From assembly GCA_027483765.1 (NCBI GenBank), contig JAIXTW010000010.1, forward strand, positions 1 through 64,000: DNA of 64,000 nt. The letters run 5' to 3'. Of the stretch, positions 47,298-55,194 are shown in pieces. A program made the translations under genes and the position numbers. The DNA is from Streptomycetaceae bacterium. GTDB lineage: Bacteria; Actinomycetota; Actinomycetes; Nanopelagicales; Nanopelagicaceae. Numbering within the stretch: position 1 is the first letter of the stretch; the number at the start of each line of letters is the position of its first letter. The notes under the pieces are model-generated. The model ran no database searches. It saw nothing but the letters and a program-made list of their open reading frames with translations, and had not been told where the DNA came from.

Positions 47298-48063
47298 CTG
47301 CAGGCACTCCTAGGTAAGCCTCGATAACACGAGGGTCGTTTTGTACAACCGATGGAAGATCATCTGCAATCTTCTGGCCGAAGTCGAGAACTGCGACGCG
47401 ATCAGAGATTCCCATGATCAGCGACATATCGTGCTCGATCAAAAGCACTGTATATCCTTTGTCGCGAATCTTCTTAATCAGGTTAGCGAGCTCAACCTTC
47501 TCAGCTGGGTTAAATCCGGCAGCTGGCTCATCAAGCAAGAGCAACTGAGGCTCTGTACCTAAAGCTCGAGCAATCTCAAGGCGACGTTGATCTCCGTAAG
47601 GAAGATTCTTCGCCAATTGATCGGCGCGATGGTCGATACCCATTAGGACCAGGAGTTCAAGTGCTCGAGCCTTGCTCTCGCGCTCTTCACGGCGGTTAAG
47701 CGGAGTTCCAAAAAGTGAACGAACTAATCCGGTTTTCTTATGGACATCTGTCGCCGTGATGACATTCTCGAGAGCGGTCATATCTCCAAAGAGACGTACG
47801 TTTTGGAAAGTACGAGCTAATCCCGCCTTAACGATGTGGTGGCGCTTTTTACCCTTGAGATTCTCGCCATTAAATTGAATTTCTCCAGAGGTAATGGGAT
47901 AGACACCAGTCACCACGTTGAATACCGTGGTCTTTCCAGCACCATTAGGGCCGATGAGCGCACATATTTCACCTTCGTTAACATGGAAGTTAACTTCATT
48001 GAGGGCTGTAACTCCACCAAATTTAATGGTGACATTCTTGAGTTCAAGGATTCTCTTTGACAT
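47287..48063 (-). CDS. livG: Branched-chain amino acid ABC transporter ATPase LivG
   Basis: This 258-residue ATPase has Walker A GPNGAGKTT near 38 and a signature-type segment NLPYGDQRRLEIARAL near 155 in place of LSGGQ, as usual for LivG. Walker B is LLLDEPAAGFNP. Its start directly follows the livM stop. It pairs with LivF on the cytosolic face of the LivHM channel. Confidence 0.94.
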   Translation of the reverse strand: MSKRILELKNVTIKFGGVTALNEVNFHVNEGEICALIGPNGAGKTTVFNVVTGVYPITSGEIQFNGENLKGKKRHHIVKAGLARTFQNVRLFGDMTALENVITATDVHKKTGLVRSLFGTPLNRREERESKARALELLVLMGIDHRADQLAKNLPYGDQRRLEIARALGTEPQLLLLDEPAAGFNPAEKVELANLIKKIRDKGYTVLLIEHDMSLIMGISDRVAVLDFGQKIADDLPSVVQNDPRVIEAYLGVPADAS

Positions 48064-49113
48064 CTACTTTGAACCCTTCTGTGTGATTTTTTCGCGCTTC
48101 TTTCGAGGAAGCAGTCCATCAGGCCGAATATTCATCATGATAATGAGAACTAGACCGAAGACTAACTGACGAGTTTCAGTTAGGAATCGAATACGTTCTG
48201 GAATATAGGCAAGGAGCCCTGCTCCAAGAATTACACCCCAAATATTTCCAATTCCACCGAATACAACGCAGGCAAGAATCAGAATTGATACTTCAAATTT
48301 GAACATATCTGGTGAAATCACCATCACCTTGGATGCAAAGATCACTCCTGCAGCACCACCAACCGCAGCACCGATTACGAAGGACCAGAGCTTGTAAACG
48401 AGAGTGTTCACTCCCATGAGTTCTGCCACATCCTCATCCTGACGGATTGCCTCCCAAGCGCGACCTGGACGACGAACCGTGAAGCGACGAATCATCCAAA
48501 TCGTGAGGAGGATTAGTACCAGAACGATGTAGTAGAAATTTCGGGAGTATTCAAGATTGAACTCGACTCCAAAAAATCCTGGCGGATTTGGAATTCCAGG
48601 AATTCCATTTGGTCCACCAGTGATTTCAATATTCAAAGCAACAATTCGAACAATTTCACCAAAACCGAGAGTGATTATTGCTAGGTAGTCACCACGTAGA
48701 CGTAGGGCTGGCAGACCTAGAACTACTCCCGAGATCATTGCAAAGAACATTCCTACCGGAAGTGATTCCCAAGCGTTCCAGCCATAGAGAGTTGATAGAA
48801 CCGCATGGGTATAGGCACCAATGGCAAAGAATGCAATGTAGCCGAGGTCAAGTAGTCCTGACTTGCCGACCACAATATTAAGTCCAAGAGCCATAAGCAC
48901 AAACATGCCGATTGGATAGACCAGTACGTCGATATATGACGCAACAGGTGTATTCAAGAAACTAGTTGGACCAAATTCAGCTGCGAAGGGCAGTAAGCCA
49001 GAGACTGCGATACAGAGAAGCACAAAAATCACTCTCGTAGGGCGGTTCCAACCAGACCAAATACCAGCGCCAAAATCGCGCAAATTAAAGTTTAAGAATT
49101 TGCTCATGATCAT
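48064..49113 (-). CDS. livM: Branched-chain amino acid ABC permease LivM
   Basis: This 349-residue permease has about nine transmembrane helices and the family features GLNIVVGKSGLLDLGYIAFFAIGAY near 80 and LRLRGDYLAIITLGFGEIVR near 140. The EAIRQDE motif near 225 contacts the ATPase. It overlaps livH by 4 bases. Confidence 0.93.
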   Translation of the reverse strand: MIMSKFLNFNLRDFGAGIWSGWNRPTRVIFVLLCIAVSGLLPFAAEFGPTSFLNTPVASYIDVLVYPIGMFVLMALGLNIVVGKSGLLDLGYIAFFAIGAYTHAVLSTLYGWNAWESLPVGMFFAMISGVVLGLPALRLRGDYLAIITLGFGEIVRIVALNIEITGGPNGIPGIPNPPGFFGVEFNLEYSRNFYYIVLVLILLTIWMIRRFTVRRPGRAWEAIRQDEDVAELMGVNTLVYKLWSFVIGAAVGGAAGVIFASKVMVISPDMFKFEVSILILACVVFGGIGNIWGVILGAGLLAYIPERIRFLTETRQLVFGLVLIIMMNIRPDGLLPRKKREKITQKGSK

Positions 49114-50063
49114 GTCCTCGTCTGCTGAACGGCTTCACCAAAGAGGCCGTTAGGCTTAAATAGAAGTACCAAAACTAGAACCACGAAGACGGTTACCGCT
49201 TTCCACTCGGAACCGATGATGGCAGACGCGAATTGCTCCAAGAGGCCAAGTGCAATTCCACCATAGAAGGCTCCTCGCAAGTTTCCAATACCTCCGAGAA
49301 CTGCTGCAGTAAAGGCTGCGATTCCCATGTTGAAGCCGATCGTAAAGGTTGTGTTCTCATAGACCGTCATAAATAAGAAAGCTGCTGCACCAGTAGTGAG
49401 ACCACCAATAATGAAGGTCAAGGTAATCACTCTATTGATGTTAATTCCCATTAGCTTGGAATTCTCTTCAGACATCGATACTGCGCGAATCGACTTTCCA
49501 AGACGAGTCTTGGTGACAAATCGATTCAAAACCAAAAAGATAATTACTGGTAGAACAATCGCTAGCACGGTATCGACACGGAAGTTCGCACCACCTATTT
49601 CAAATAGGCTTGATTTTTCCATCAGTCGTGCGCCTGAACGAGGACGTGAGCCTGTGAGGAGCCCAACCCACTCCATTAGAACTATTGAAACGCCAATCGC
49701 AGAGATCAGCGATGCGAGTCGGTTAGCGCCTTTTGCACGAAGACGTCGATAAGCAACAAGTTCGACGAGGACGGCAACTAAAGCCGATACCAACATTGAG
49801 ACAACCAAACAGAGAGCGAGCGAGTAGACAAGGCGAAAACCGCGTATTGGCTCAGAAGTGTTGGTAAATCCAAGAATGTTGACCTGCACGTAAAGAGTTG
49901 CAAAGGTACCAATCATAAAGACTTCAGAGTTTGCAAAGTTGATGAGGCGCAAGACGCCGTAAACCATCGTGTATCCAAGCGACACCAGGGCGTAAATCAA
50001 ACCTAGGGCCAGGCCTTGGAGTAGCAACGATGGGAACTCAGTAGCTACTACAGAGAAATTCAT
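49110..50063 (-). CDS. livH: Branched-chain amino acid ABC permease LivH
   Basis: This 317-residue integral membrane permease is the partner of LivM. About eight helices are visible. The family segment GLALGLIYALVSLGYTMVYG at 17-36 and the ATPase-contact loop IRAVSMSEENSKLMGIN near 205 are present, then AAFTAAVLGGIGNLRGAFYGG near 260. It follows livK after a 118-base gap that contains a perfect 17-bp hairpin. Confidence 0.93.
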   Translation of the reverse strand: MNFSVVATEFPSLLLQGLALGLIYALVSLGYTMVYGVLRLINFANSEVFMIGTFATLYVQVNILGFTNTSEPIRGFRLVYSLALCLVVSMLVSALVAVLVELVAYRRLRAKGANRLASLISAIGVSIVLMEWVGLLTGSRPRSGARLMEKSSLFEIGGANFRVDTVLAIVLPVIIFLVLNRFVTKTRLGKSIRAVSMSEENSKLMGININRVITLTFIIGGLTTGAAAFLFMTVYENTTFTIGFNMGIAAFTAAVLGGIGNLRGAFYGGIALGLLEQFASAIIGSEWKAVTVFVVLVLVLLFKPNGLFGEAVQQTRT

Positions 50064-50106
50064 ATTCGCCGTTCTTAAAAAATTATTGATATTGGGTTTT
50101 ATGCAA

Positions 50107-50144
50107 CGTGGCTATCTCTGAGATTTCTCTCAGAGATAGCCACG
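50107..50144 (-). terminator. Perfect 17-bp hairpin between livK and livH
   Basis: Arms at 50107-50123 and 50128-50144 are exact inverted complements (CGTGGCTATCTCTGAGA) around a 4-base loop. On the minus strand the tract after the hairpin is TTGCATAAAACCC, so it lacks the uninterrupted T-run of a full intrinsic terminator. It most likely stabilises the livK message and/or lets only part of the transcription reach livH-livM-livG-livF. That would keep binding protein in excess over permease. Confidence 0.7.
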
Positions 50145-50181
50145 CCTTAACGCACTTTAGATCAGTTAAATCAAGTTCGAG

Positions 50182-51339
50182 TTACGCAACTGCTGAGAAC
50201 TCGATCTTTCCACCCTTAACGATGTATCCACCAACTGCTCCCGCAACTGTTGGGTCACCGTAACGGTTGAACTTGAACTTATCTCCGTTAGCCTGAGCAA
50301 AGGTGCCGTTGTTTACGCATCTCTGAATTGCTGGGCGTGTTGTAGCTCCTTCAGTGATGCACTGTAGGAATACGTTTGTCGCAGCAAATGCTGTATCTGA
50401 GTAAAGTCCTGGTGTCTTAACGCCAGTGATCTTTGTGAAGTTAGCGAGTTCATCCTTTGTCAGGATTGTATCGAATGGTGTTGAACCAGCTGTTAGACGA
50501 ACATCAGCTGCAGCAGCTCCAGCGAATCCTGGGAACTCTGAAGTAAGAACTCCATCGCCACCAGCAAGGACACCCTTGTATCCACCATCACGAAGTTGCT
50601 TGAAAAGTGGTGCAGCATCTGCATCGTAACCACCGTAGATAACTACAGTCGCTCCCGAGCTCTTGACCTTAGAAACTACAGATGAGAAGTCAGTTGTTCC
50701 CTGTGCAACAGAGTCTGTTCCCACGATAGTTCCAAGCTTCTTAGCTGTTGGAGTAACACCTGTCTTGATAAGTGGCTCTCCGTATGTTGACTGGTCATCA
50801 ATGAGGAAGTACTTAGGAGCTGTAACGCCCTTAGCCGCCCAACGAGCAAGTGCTGGACCCTGAATCGCATCGTTTACCAATACGCGGTGGAAGACTGGGA
50901 AGCCGTTTGACTTCGCCTTTGGGTTTGTAAGGTCAACAGCTGAAGCTGAAGGTGCAACCATTGTTAGACCTGCAGACTTGTATGCAGGGAATGAGTTACG
51001 TGCTTCACCTGAACATGATGTTCCGATAACGCCGATAACCTTTTTGTTTGCAGCAACACCAGGAGCAACAGTCGCTGCCTTAGTTCCGCTGCACTCTGTA
51101 TCTGCATCAATCATTACAACCTTGACCTTAGGGTTCTTTGCGTTGTAAAGAGCGATTGCGTACTCAGCGCCTGGACGCTGATCCTTACCAAGACCTGCAT
51201 ATGGGCCAGATAGTGGGCCCTGGAATGCAAGTGTTACTTCTGTCTTTGCTGCCGCGTTCGCTGGAGCTGTTGCAACTGCACCGAATGCAAGTGTTGCAGC
51301 AGCGGCAATTGCGAAGCCGCTTACGATCTTCTTGTTCAT
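50182..51339 (-). CDS. livK: Branched-chain amino acid substrate-binding protein LivK
   Basis: This 385-residue secreted binding protein of the Leu/Ile/Val type I fold delivers ligand to LivHMGF. The Sec signal peptide has a KK n-region, a hydrophobic core and a cleavage site near ANA-AA (about residue 28), with no lipobox cysteine. The mature part begins VTLAFQGPLSGPYAGLGKDQ, typical of the family. A strong ribosome site (AGGAAGG) lies 6 bases before the ATG. Ligand specificity is uncertain: similar proteins bind other amino acids, amides or polyamines. Confidence 0.92.
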   Translation of the reverse strand: MNKKIVSGFAIAAAATLAFGAVATAPANAAAKTEVTLAFQGPLSGPYAGLGKDQRPGAEYAIALYNAKNPKVKVVMIDADTECSGTKAATVAPGVAANKKVIGVIGTSCSGEARNSFPAYKSAGLTMVAPSASAVDLTNPKAKSNGFPVFHRVLVNDAIQGPALARWAAKGVTAPKYFLIDDQSTYGEPLIKTGVTPTAKKLGTIVGTDSVAQGTTDFSSVVSKVKSSGATVVIYGGYDADAAPLFKQLRDGGYKGVLAGGDGVLTSEFPGFAGAAAADVRLTAGSTPFDTILTKDELANFTKITGVKTPGLYSDTAFAATNVFLQCITEGATTRPAIQRCVNNGTFAQANGDKFKFNRYGDPTVAGAVGGYIVKGGKIEFSAVA

Positions 51340-51486
51340 GTATTGCCTTCCTGTTTTGTCTTTCGTGTGTCCCGGGACAGGGAAGCGCTAAGAGTAATGC
51401 TCAAGTAGTAGTTGAGACAAGGCGAAAGGGCCAGCAATTTCCGCGTGAGTTGTTACTTTTTGATTACGAAGGGCAAATATTTGCGG
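51340..51486 (-). promoter_or_regulatory. livK promoter region with a 12-bp palindrome
   Basis: This 147-base gap upstream of livK contains the perfect palindrome TGTCCCGGGACA (51368-51379) about 28 bases before the start codon, probably in the 5' UTR or near the transcription start. A possible promoter on the minus strand is TTGTCT and TACTCT with an 18-base spacer. A CTCAA-7-TTGAG repeat overlaps it. Either repeat could be an operator for amino-acid or nitrogen control; no known box matches well. Confidence 0.4.
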
Positions 51487-52086
51487 TTATTTGTCTAGGG
51501 CAGCTTCGGGTGATATCACGGCCTGGGCTACCTCTTTCATGCTGAGCCGGCGGTCCATGGCCGCCCTTTGAATCCAGGAAAATGCCTCTGGTTCTGAGAG
51601 ATTGAGAGCTTTCATCAAGATGCCCTTGGCCCGGTCAATAATCTTTCGGGTTTCGAGTCGCTCGTGTAAGTCGGCCACTTCTAGTGCAAGTGATTGCATT
51701 TGCGTATGGCGACTGATTGCTATTTCAATGGCTGGCACTAGGTCACCGATAGTAAATGGTTTAACAACGTAGGCCATGACTCCGGCATCGCGTGCACGTT
51801 CAATGAGTTCGCGTTGACTAAAGGCGGTGAGCATCAATACTGGAGCGGTAGCAATAATCTTTTCTGCCGCCGAAATTCCATCAAGAATCGGCATCTTCAC
51901 ATCAAGGATAGCTAGATCTGGTTGGTGTTCCAGAGCTAGCGCGATAGCTTCCTCGCCGTTACCGGCTTGGGCGATTACTTCGTAACCCGCTTCTTGCAAC
52001 ATTTCAACGAGGTCCATGCGAATGAGCGCCTCGTCTTCAGCGACGAGAATTCGTACAGCTTTCTTTTCGCCCACTTCATTACTCAT
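51487..52086 (-). CDS. pdtaR: ANTAR-domain response regulator (PdtaR-like)
   Basis: This 199-residue protein has a receiver domain (about 10-130) with phosphoacceptor Asp62 in LAILDVKMP, and a C-terminal ANTAR RNA-binding domain (LETRKIIDRAKGILM and EAFSWIQRAAMDRR, about 143-190). ANTAR regulators bind paired hairpins in nascent RNA and prevent termination. It closely resembles M. tuberculosis PdtaR (Rv1626). No sensor kinase is nearby. The ATG lies one base after the 3' end of the upstream tRNA, so there is no room for an ordinary leader. The only Shine-Dalgarno-like bases (GAGG) are inside the tRNA acceptor stem. An in-frame GTG at residue 5 is an alternative start. Confidence 0.93.
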   Translation of the reverse strand: MSNEVGEKKAVRILVAEDEALIRMDLVEMLQEAGYEVIAQAGNGEEAIALALEHQPDLAILDVKMPILDGISAAEKIIATAPVLMLTAFSQRELIERARDAGVMAYVVKPFTIGDLVPAIEIAISRHTQMQSLALEVADLHERLETRKIIDRAKGILMKALNLSEPEAFSWIQRAAMDRRLSMKEVAQAVISPEAALDK

Positions 52087-52087
52087 G

Positions 52088-52160
52088 TGCCTCGAGTCGG
52101 ATTCGAACCGACACTATGCAGTGTTTGAGACTGCCCTCTCTACCGTTGGAGTACCGAGGC
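52088..52160 (-). tRNA. tRNA with anticodon CAA (tRNA-Leu by anticodon, short variable arm)
   Basis: The 73-nt minus-strand sequence folds as a cloverleaf. The acceptor is GCCTCGG/TCGAGGC with one G-T pair, the D stem CTC/GAG has only 3 bp, the anticodon stem is GCAGT/ACTGC with loop CTCAAAC, the variable loop is ATAGT, and the T arm is GTCGG-TTCGAAT-CCGAC. The discriminator is A and CCA is not encoded. T33 and A37 frame anticodon CAA, which reads UUG (Leu). Leucine tRNAs normally have a long variable arm, and this one does not. A CACT-GCAT-AGTG hairpin could compete with the anticodon stem. Identity as a tRNA is good; charging with leucine is less certain. Confidence 0.75.
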
Positions 52161-52173
52161 GTGAGCGCATATC

Positions 52174-52202
52174 GTATTAGAAGTTGGCGCAAAAGGTGAA
52201 AA
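52174..52202 (-). promoter_or_regulatory. Promoter of the tRNA and response regulator (candidate)
   Basis: On the minus strand TTTTCA (52197-52202) and TAATAC (52174-52179) are separated by 17 bases, with the expected start a few bases before the tRNA 5' end at 52160. The -35 is weak and the -10 is good. pyk ends just upstream on the same strand with no clear terminator. Confidence 0.45.
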
Positions 52203-52217
52203 GAGTAAGACTGTGGA

Positions 52218-53657
52218 TTAGCGGTAGGCAGGAACAACGCCATTTACGGCATCGCCCACGATGTGTACACGCATCGCATTGGTTGAACCAGGGATTCCTG
52301 GAGGAGAACCAGCAACAATCATGACTGGTTCACCAATTTGTGCGCGCCTCCCGTCGATCAACATTTTATCTGCCTGAAGCACCATCTCATCCGTGTGCTT
52401 GACCATTGGAGTAATCAAAGATTCCACACCCCACGTGAGAGCCAAGCGGTTATACGTTCCCAAATCAGGAGTAATTGCAATGATTGGAATTACCGAACGA
52501 AGACGAGAGATGCGGCGAGCCGAGTCGCCGGATTGAGTAAAGGTAACGAGGAATTTGGCACCTAGGGTCTCACCAACTTCTGCTGCAGCTTTTGTTATTG
52601 CGCCACCTTTAGTGCGTGGATTATTAGTAAGTGGGCGAATGCGACCAAGCCCTAGCTCCTCAGTGCGTTCAATGATGCGCGCCATTGTTTGCACAGCTTG
52701 AATTGCAAATTCTCCGACTGATGTCTCGCCAGAGAGCATGAGCGCATCGGCGCCATCAAGAACGGCGTTGGCGCAGTCAGTTGCTTCTGCGCGAGTAGGT
52801 GAAGAGTTGGTAATCATGGAATCCAGCATCTGTGTTGCAACAATTACTGGTTTCGCTGCATCGCGCGAGAGTTCGACGCAACGCTTTTGCACCATTGGCA
52901 CATCTTCAATCGGGAGCTCTACTCCTAGATCTCCGCGCGCAACCATAATTCCATCGAAGGCGGCGATGATTTCTACCAAATTCTCTACCGCTTGTGGCTT
53001 CTCAATCTTGGCGATTACAGGAACGCGGATACCAACCTCGTCCATAATTGCATGGACATCTTTGACATCTGCCGCATTGCGCACAAATGAGAGTGCGATG
53101 AAATCAGCTCCGGCGCGAAGTCCCCAACGCAGATCATTCTCATCTTTTTCTGACATCGCCGGAACCGAGACTGCAACCCCCGGCAGATTAATGCCCTTGT
53201 TGTTGCTTACAGATCCTGGCTGAATGCATTTAGTGATTACATCGTTACCTTTAACTTCAACAACCTCAACCGTAACTTTTCCATCGTCGATTAGAATACG
53301 ATCTCCCGCTTTGCAATCTCCGGGTAAACCCTTGTACGTCGTTCCAACTCGTTCTTTGGTGCCCGCGACTTCATCGGTAGTGATAGTAAAAATATCTCCA
53401 CGCGAGAGTTCATGGGGCCCATTTTCAAATCGAGCCAAGCGAATCTTCGGACCTTGCAGGTCAACGAGAATTGCAACCGGTTTGCCAGCTTCCTTGGCGG
53501 CGGCACGGACTCGATCTAAGCGCCCCTGATGCTCTTCATATGACCCGTGAGAAAGATTCAAACGCGCCATATTCATTCCGGCGGCGATGAGCTCCTTTAC
53601 TTTCTCGGGAGATTCAACGGCGGGACCTAACGTACAAACGATTTTTGCGCGGCGCAT
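52218..53657 (-). CDS. pyk: Pyruvate kinase
   Basis: This 479-residue glycolytic enzyme makes pyruvate and ATP from phosphoenolpyruvate. It starts MRRAKIVCTLGPA, then has NLSHGSYEEH near 34, the active-site block IAKIEKPQAVEN near 218 and MVARGDLGVELP near 240. The C-terminal domain (about 340-479) has the allosteric phosphate site. The length is normal. An 82-base gap separates it from gltD; I see no decisive promoter in it. Confidence 0.97.
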   Translation of the reverse strand: MRRAKIVCTLGPAVESPEKVKELIAAGMNMARLNLSHGSYEEHQGRLDRVRAAAKEAGKPVAILVDLQGPKIRLARFENGPHELSRGDIFTITTDEVAGTKERVGTTYKGLPGDCKAGDRILIDDGKVTVEVVEVKGNDVITKCIQPGSVSNNKGINLPGVAVSVPAMSEKDENDLRWGLRAGADFIALSFVRNAADVKDVHAIMDEVGIRVPVIAKIEKPQAVENLVEIIAAFDGIMVARGDLGVELPIEDVPMVQKRCVELSRDAAKPVIVATQMLDSMITNSSPTRAEATDCANAVLDGADALMLSGETSVGEFAIQAVQTMARIIERTEELGLGRIRPLTNNPRTKGGAITKAAAEVGETLGAKFLVTFTQSGDSARRISRLRSVIPIIAITPDLGTYNRLALTWGVESLITPMVKHTDEMVLQADKMLIDGRRAQIGEPVMIVAGSPPGIPGSTNAMRVHIVGDAVNGVVPAYR

Positions 53658-53739
53658 AAGGTGACCTTATCTAGATTAGTGATGAAGTCATGGCGTCGCT
53701 GACATGTACCACCAGTGTATCGGCTGTTAAACCTTGAAG

Positions 53740-55194
53740 TTAAACCATTAGGGAACGAGTTGTGGGTTCGATTGGAGATGGCAACTGAGTCTCCCCCACG
53801 AGATATCGATCTACAGCCGCCGCTGCTGCCCGACCTTCGGCAATCGCCCAGACAATGAGTGATTGGCCCCGACCAGCATCGCCAGCTACGAAGATTCCTT
53901 CTTCGCTCGATTGGAAATTCTCATCGCGGCGAATATTTCCGCGTTCATCATGATCTACTTCAAGTTGTTCGATGATGGCAGATTTTTCAGGACCAGTGAA
54001 TCCCATAGCAAGGAATACGAAATCAGCGGGAATCTCTCGCTCGGTACCCGGAACTGGTTCGAACTTTCCATTCTCGAATTTAGTTTCCACAATCTTGAGC
54101 GCCTTGAGATTTCCGTTTCCATCACCGATGAACTCCTGTGTGCTCACTGAGAAGACTCGATTATCAAGTTCTTCATGTGCGCTTGATACGCGATAAATCA
54201 TTGGGTAGGTAGGCCAAGGCTGTGAAGATGGTCGCTCATCAGTTGGGCGCGGCATGATTTCGATCTGAGTAACACTCGCTGCACCTTGGCGCACTGAAGT
54301 TCCTAGACAATCCGCTCCTGTATCTCCGCCGCCGAGAATCACGACATGTTTTCCAGCAACATTGATTGGCGAAACTTCGATTTCACCCAGCGCCTGCTTA
54401 TTTCCCCAAGGAAGAAATTCCATAGCCTGGTAGATGCCCTTGTTCTCGCGGCCTGGAATTGGCAGATCGCGCCATTGGGTTGCACCAATAGCAAGCACAA
54501 TTGCATCGTAGGTACTGCGAAGTTGCGCGCCAGTGAGATCGACACCGATATCTACACCAGGACGGAATCGAGTTCCTTCTTGCTCCATCTGAGCAAGGCG
54601 ACGATCAACGATGTGCTTCTCCATTTTAAACTCTGGAATTCCATAGCGAAGAAGTCCACCAATTTTTTCAGCGCGCTCGTAGACGGCAACTGTGTGGCCC
54701 GCACGAGTAAGTTGTTGCGCAGCTGCTAATCCGGCAGGGCCAGATCCAATCACTGCAACAGTCTTTCCAGAAAGTCGCTCTGGTGGCAACGGCTTTACAT
54801 TGTTATCTACAAATGCTTCTTCAATGGTGCGAAGTTCAATCTGCTTGATTGTGACCGCATCGCGATTAATACCGACAACGCAAGCAGTTTCACACGGTGC
54901 TGGACAGAGCCGGCCGGTGAACTCCGGGAAATTATTTGTGGCGTGCAGGCGATCGATTGCTTCCGCCTTATCGCCACGATAAATAAGGTCATTCCATTCT
55001 GGAATGAGGTTACCTAGTGGGCAGCCTGAGTGACAGAAGGGAATGCCACAATCCATGCAACGTCCAGCTTGCTTCTGTAAGTGTTCCATCGACTGTGGTT
55101 CATAGACCTCACGCCAATCCAGAATTCGAACATCAACCGGACGGCGCTTAGGAGTTTCGCGCGGAGTCGTCATAAATCCTTTTGGATCAGCCAT
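53740..55194 (-). CDS. gltD: Glutamate synthase (NADPH) small subunit
   Basis: This FAD/NADPH subunit of glutamate synthase passes electrons to GltB. The N-terminal region carries cysteines for two [4Fe-4S] clusters ([17 protein letters not shown] near 46, and [12 protein letters not shown] near 97). FAD and NADPH loops are [13 protein letters not shown] near 151 and [11 protein letters not shown] near 290. I chose the ATG reading MADPKGF, matching family starts, over one 3 codons upstream. It gives 484 residues and overlaps the gltB end by 8 bases (ATGGCTGA). Confidence 0.95.
   Translation of the reverse strand: MADPKGFMTTPRETPKRRPVDVRILDWREVYEPQSMEHLQKQAGRCMDCGIPFCHSGCPLGNLIPEWNDLIYRGDKAEAIDRLHATNNFPEFTGRLCPAPCETACVVGINRDAVTIKQIELRTIEEAFVDNNVKPLPPERLSGKTVAVIGSGPAGLAAAQQLTRAGHTVAVYERAEKIGGLLRYGIPEFKMEKHIVDRRLAQMEQEGTRFRPGVDIGVDLTGAQLRSTYDAIVLAIGATQWRDLPIPGRENKGIYQAMEFLPWGNKQALGEIEVSPINVAGKHVVILGGGDTGADCLGTSVRQGAASVTQIEIMPRPTDERPSSQPWPTYPMIYRVSSAHEELDNRVFSVSTQEFIGDGNGNLKALKIVETKFENGKFEPVPGTEREIPADFVFLAMGFTGPEKSAIIEQLEVDHDERGNIRRDENFQSSEEGIFVAGDAGRGQSLIVWAIAEGRAAAAAVDRYLVGETQLPSPIEPTTRSLMV

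Noticed and set aside
51340-51486. GlnR-type nitrogen box upstream of livK
   Set aside because: GTAAC and GAAAT half-sites occur, but with 10 bases between them in place of 6, so the match is not credible.
52111-52135. Class II reading of the tRNA with CACT-GCAT-AGTG as a long variable arm
   Set aside because: That fold breaks the perfect GCAGT/ACTGC anticodon stem and the first pair of the T stem and leaves no 7-nt anticodon loop with T33.
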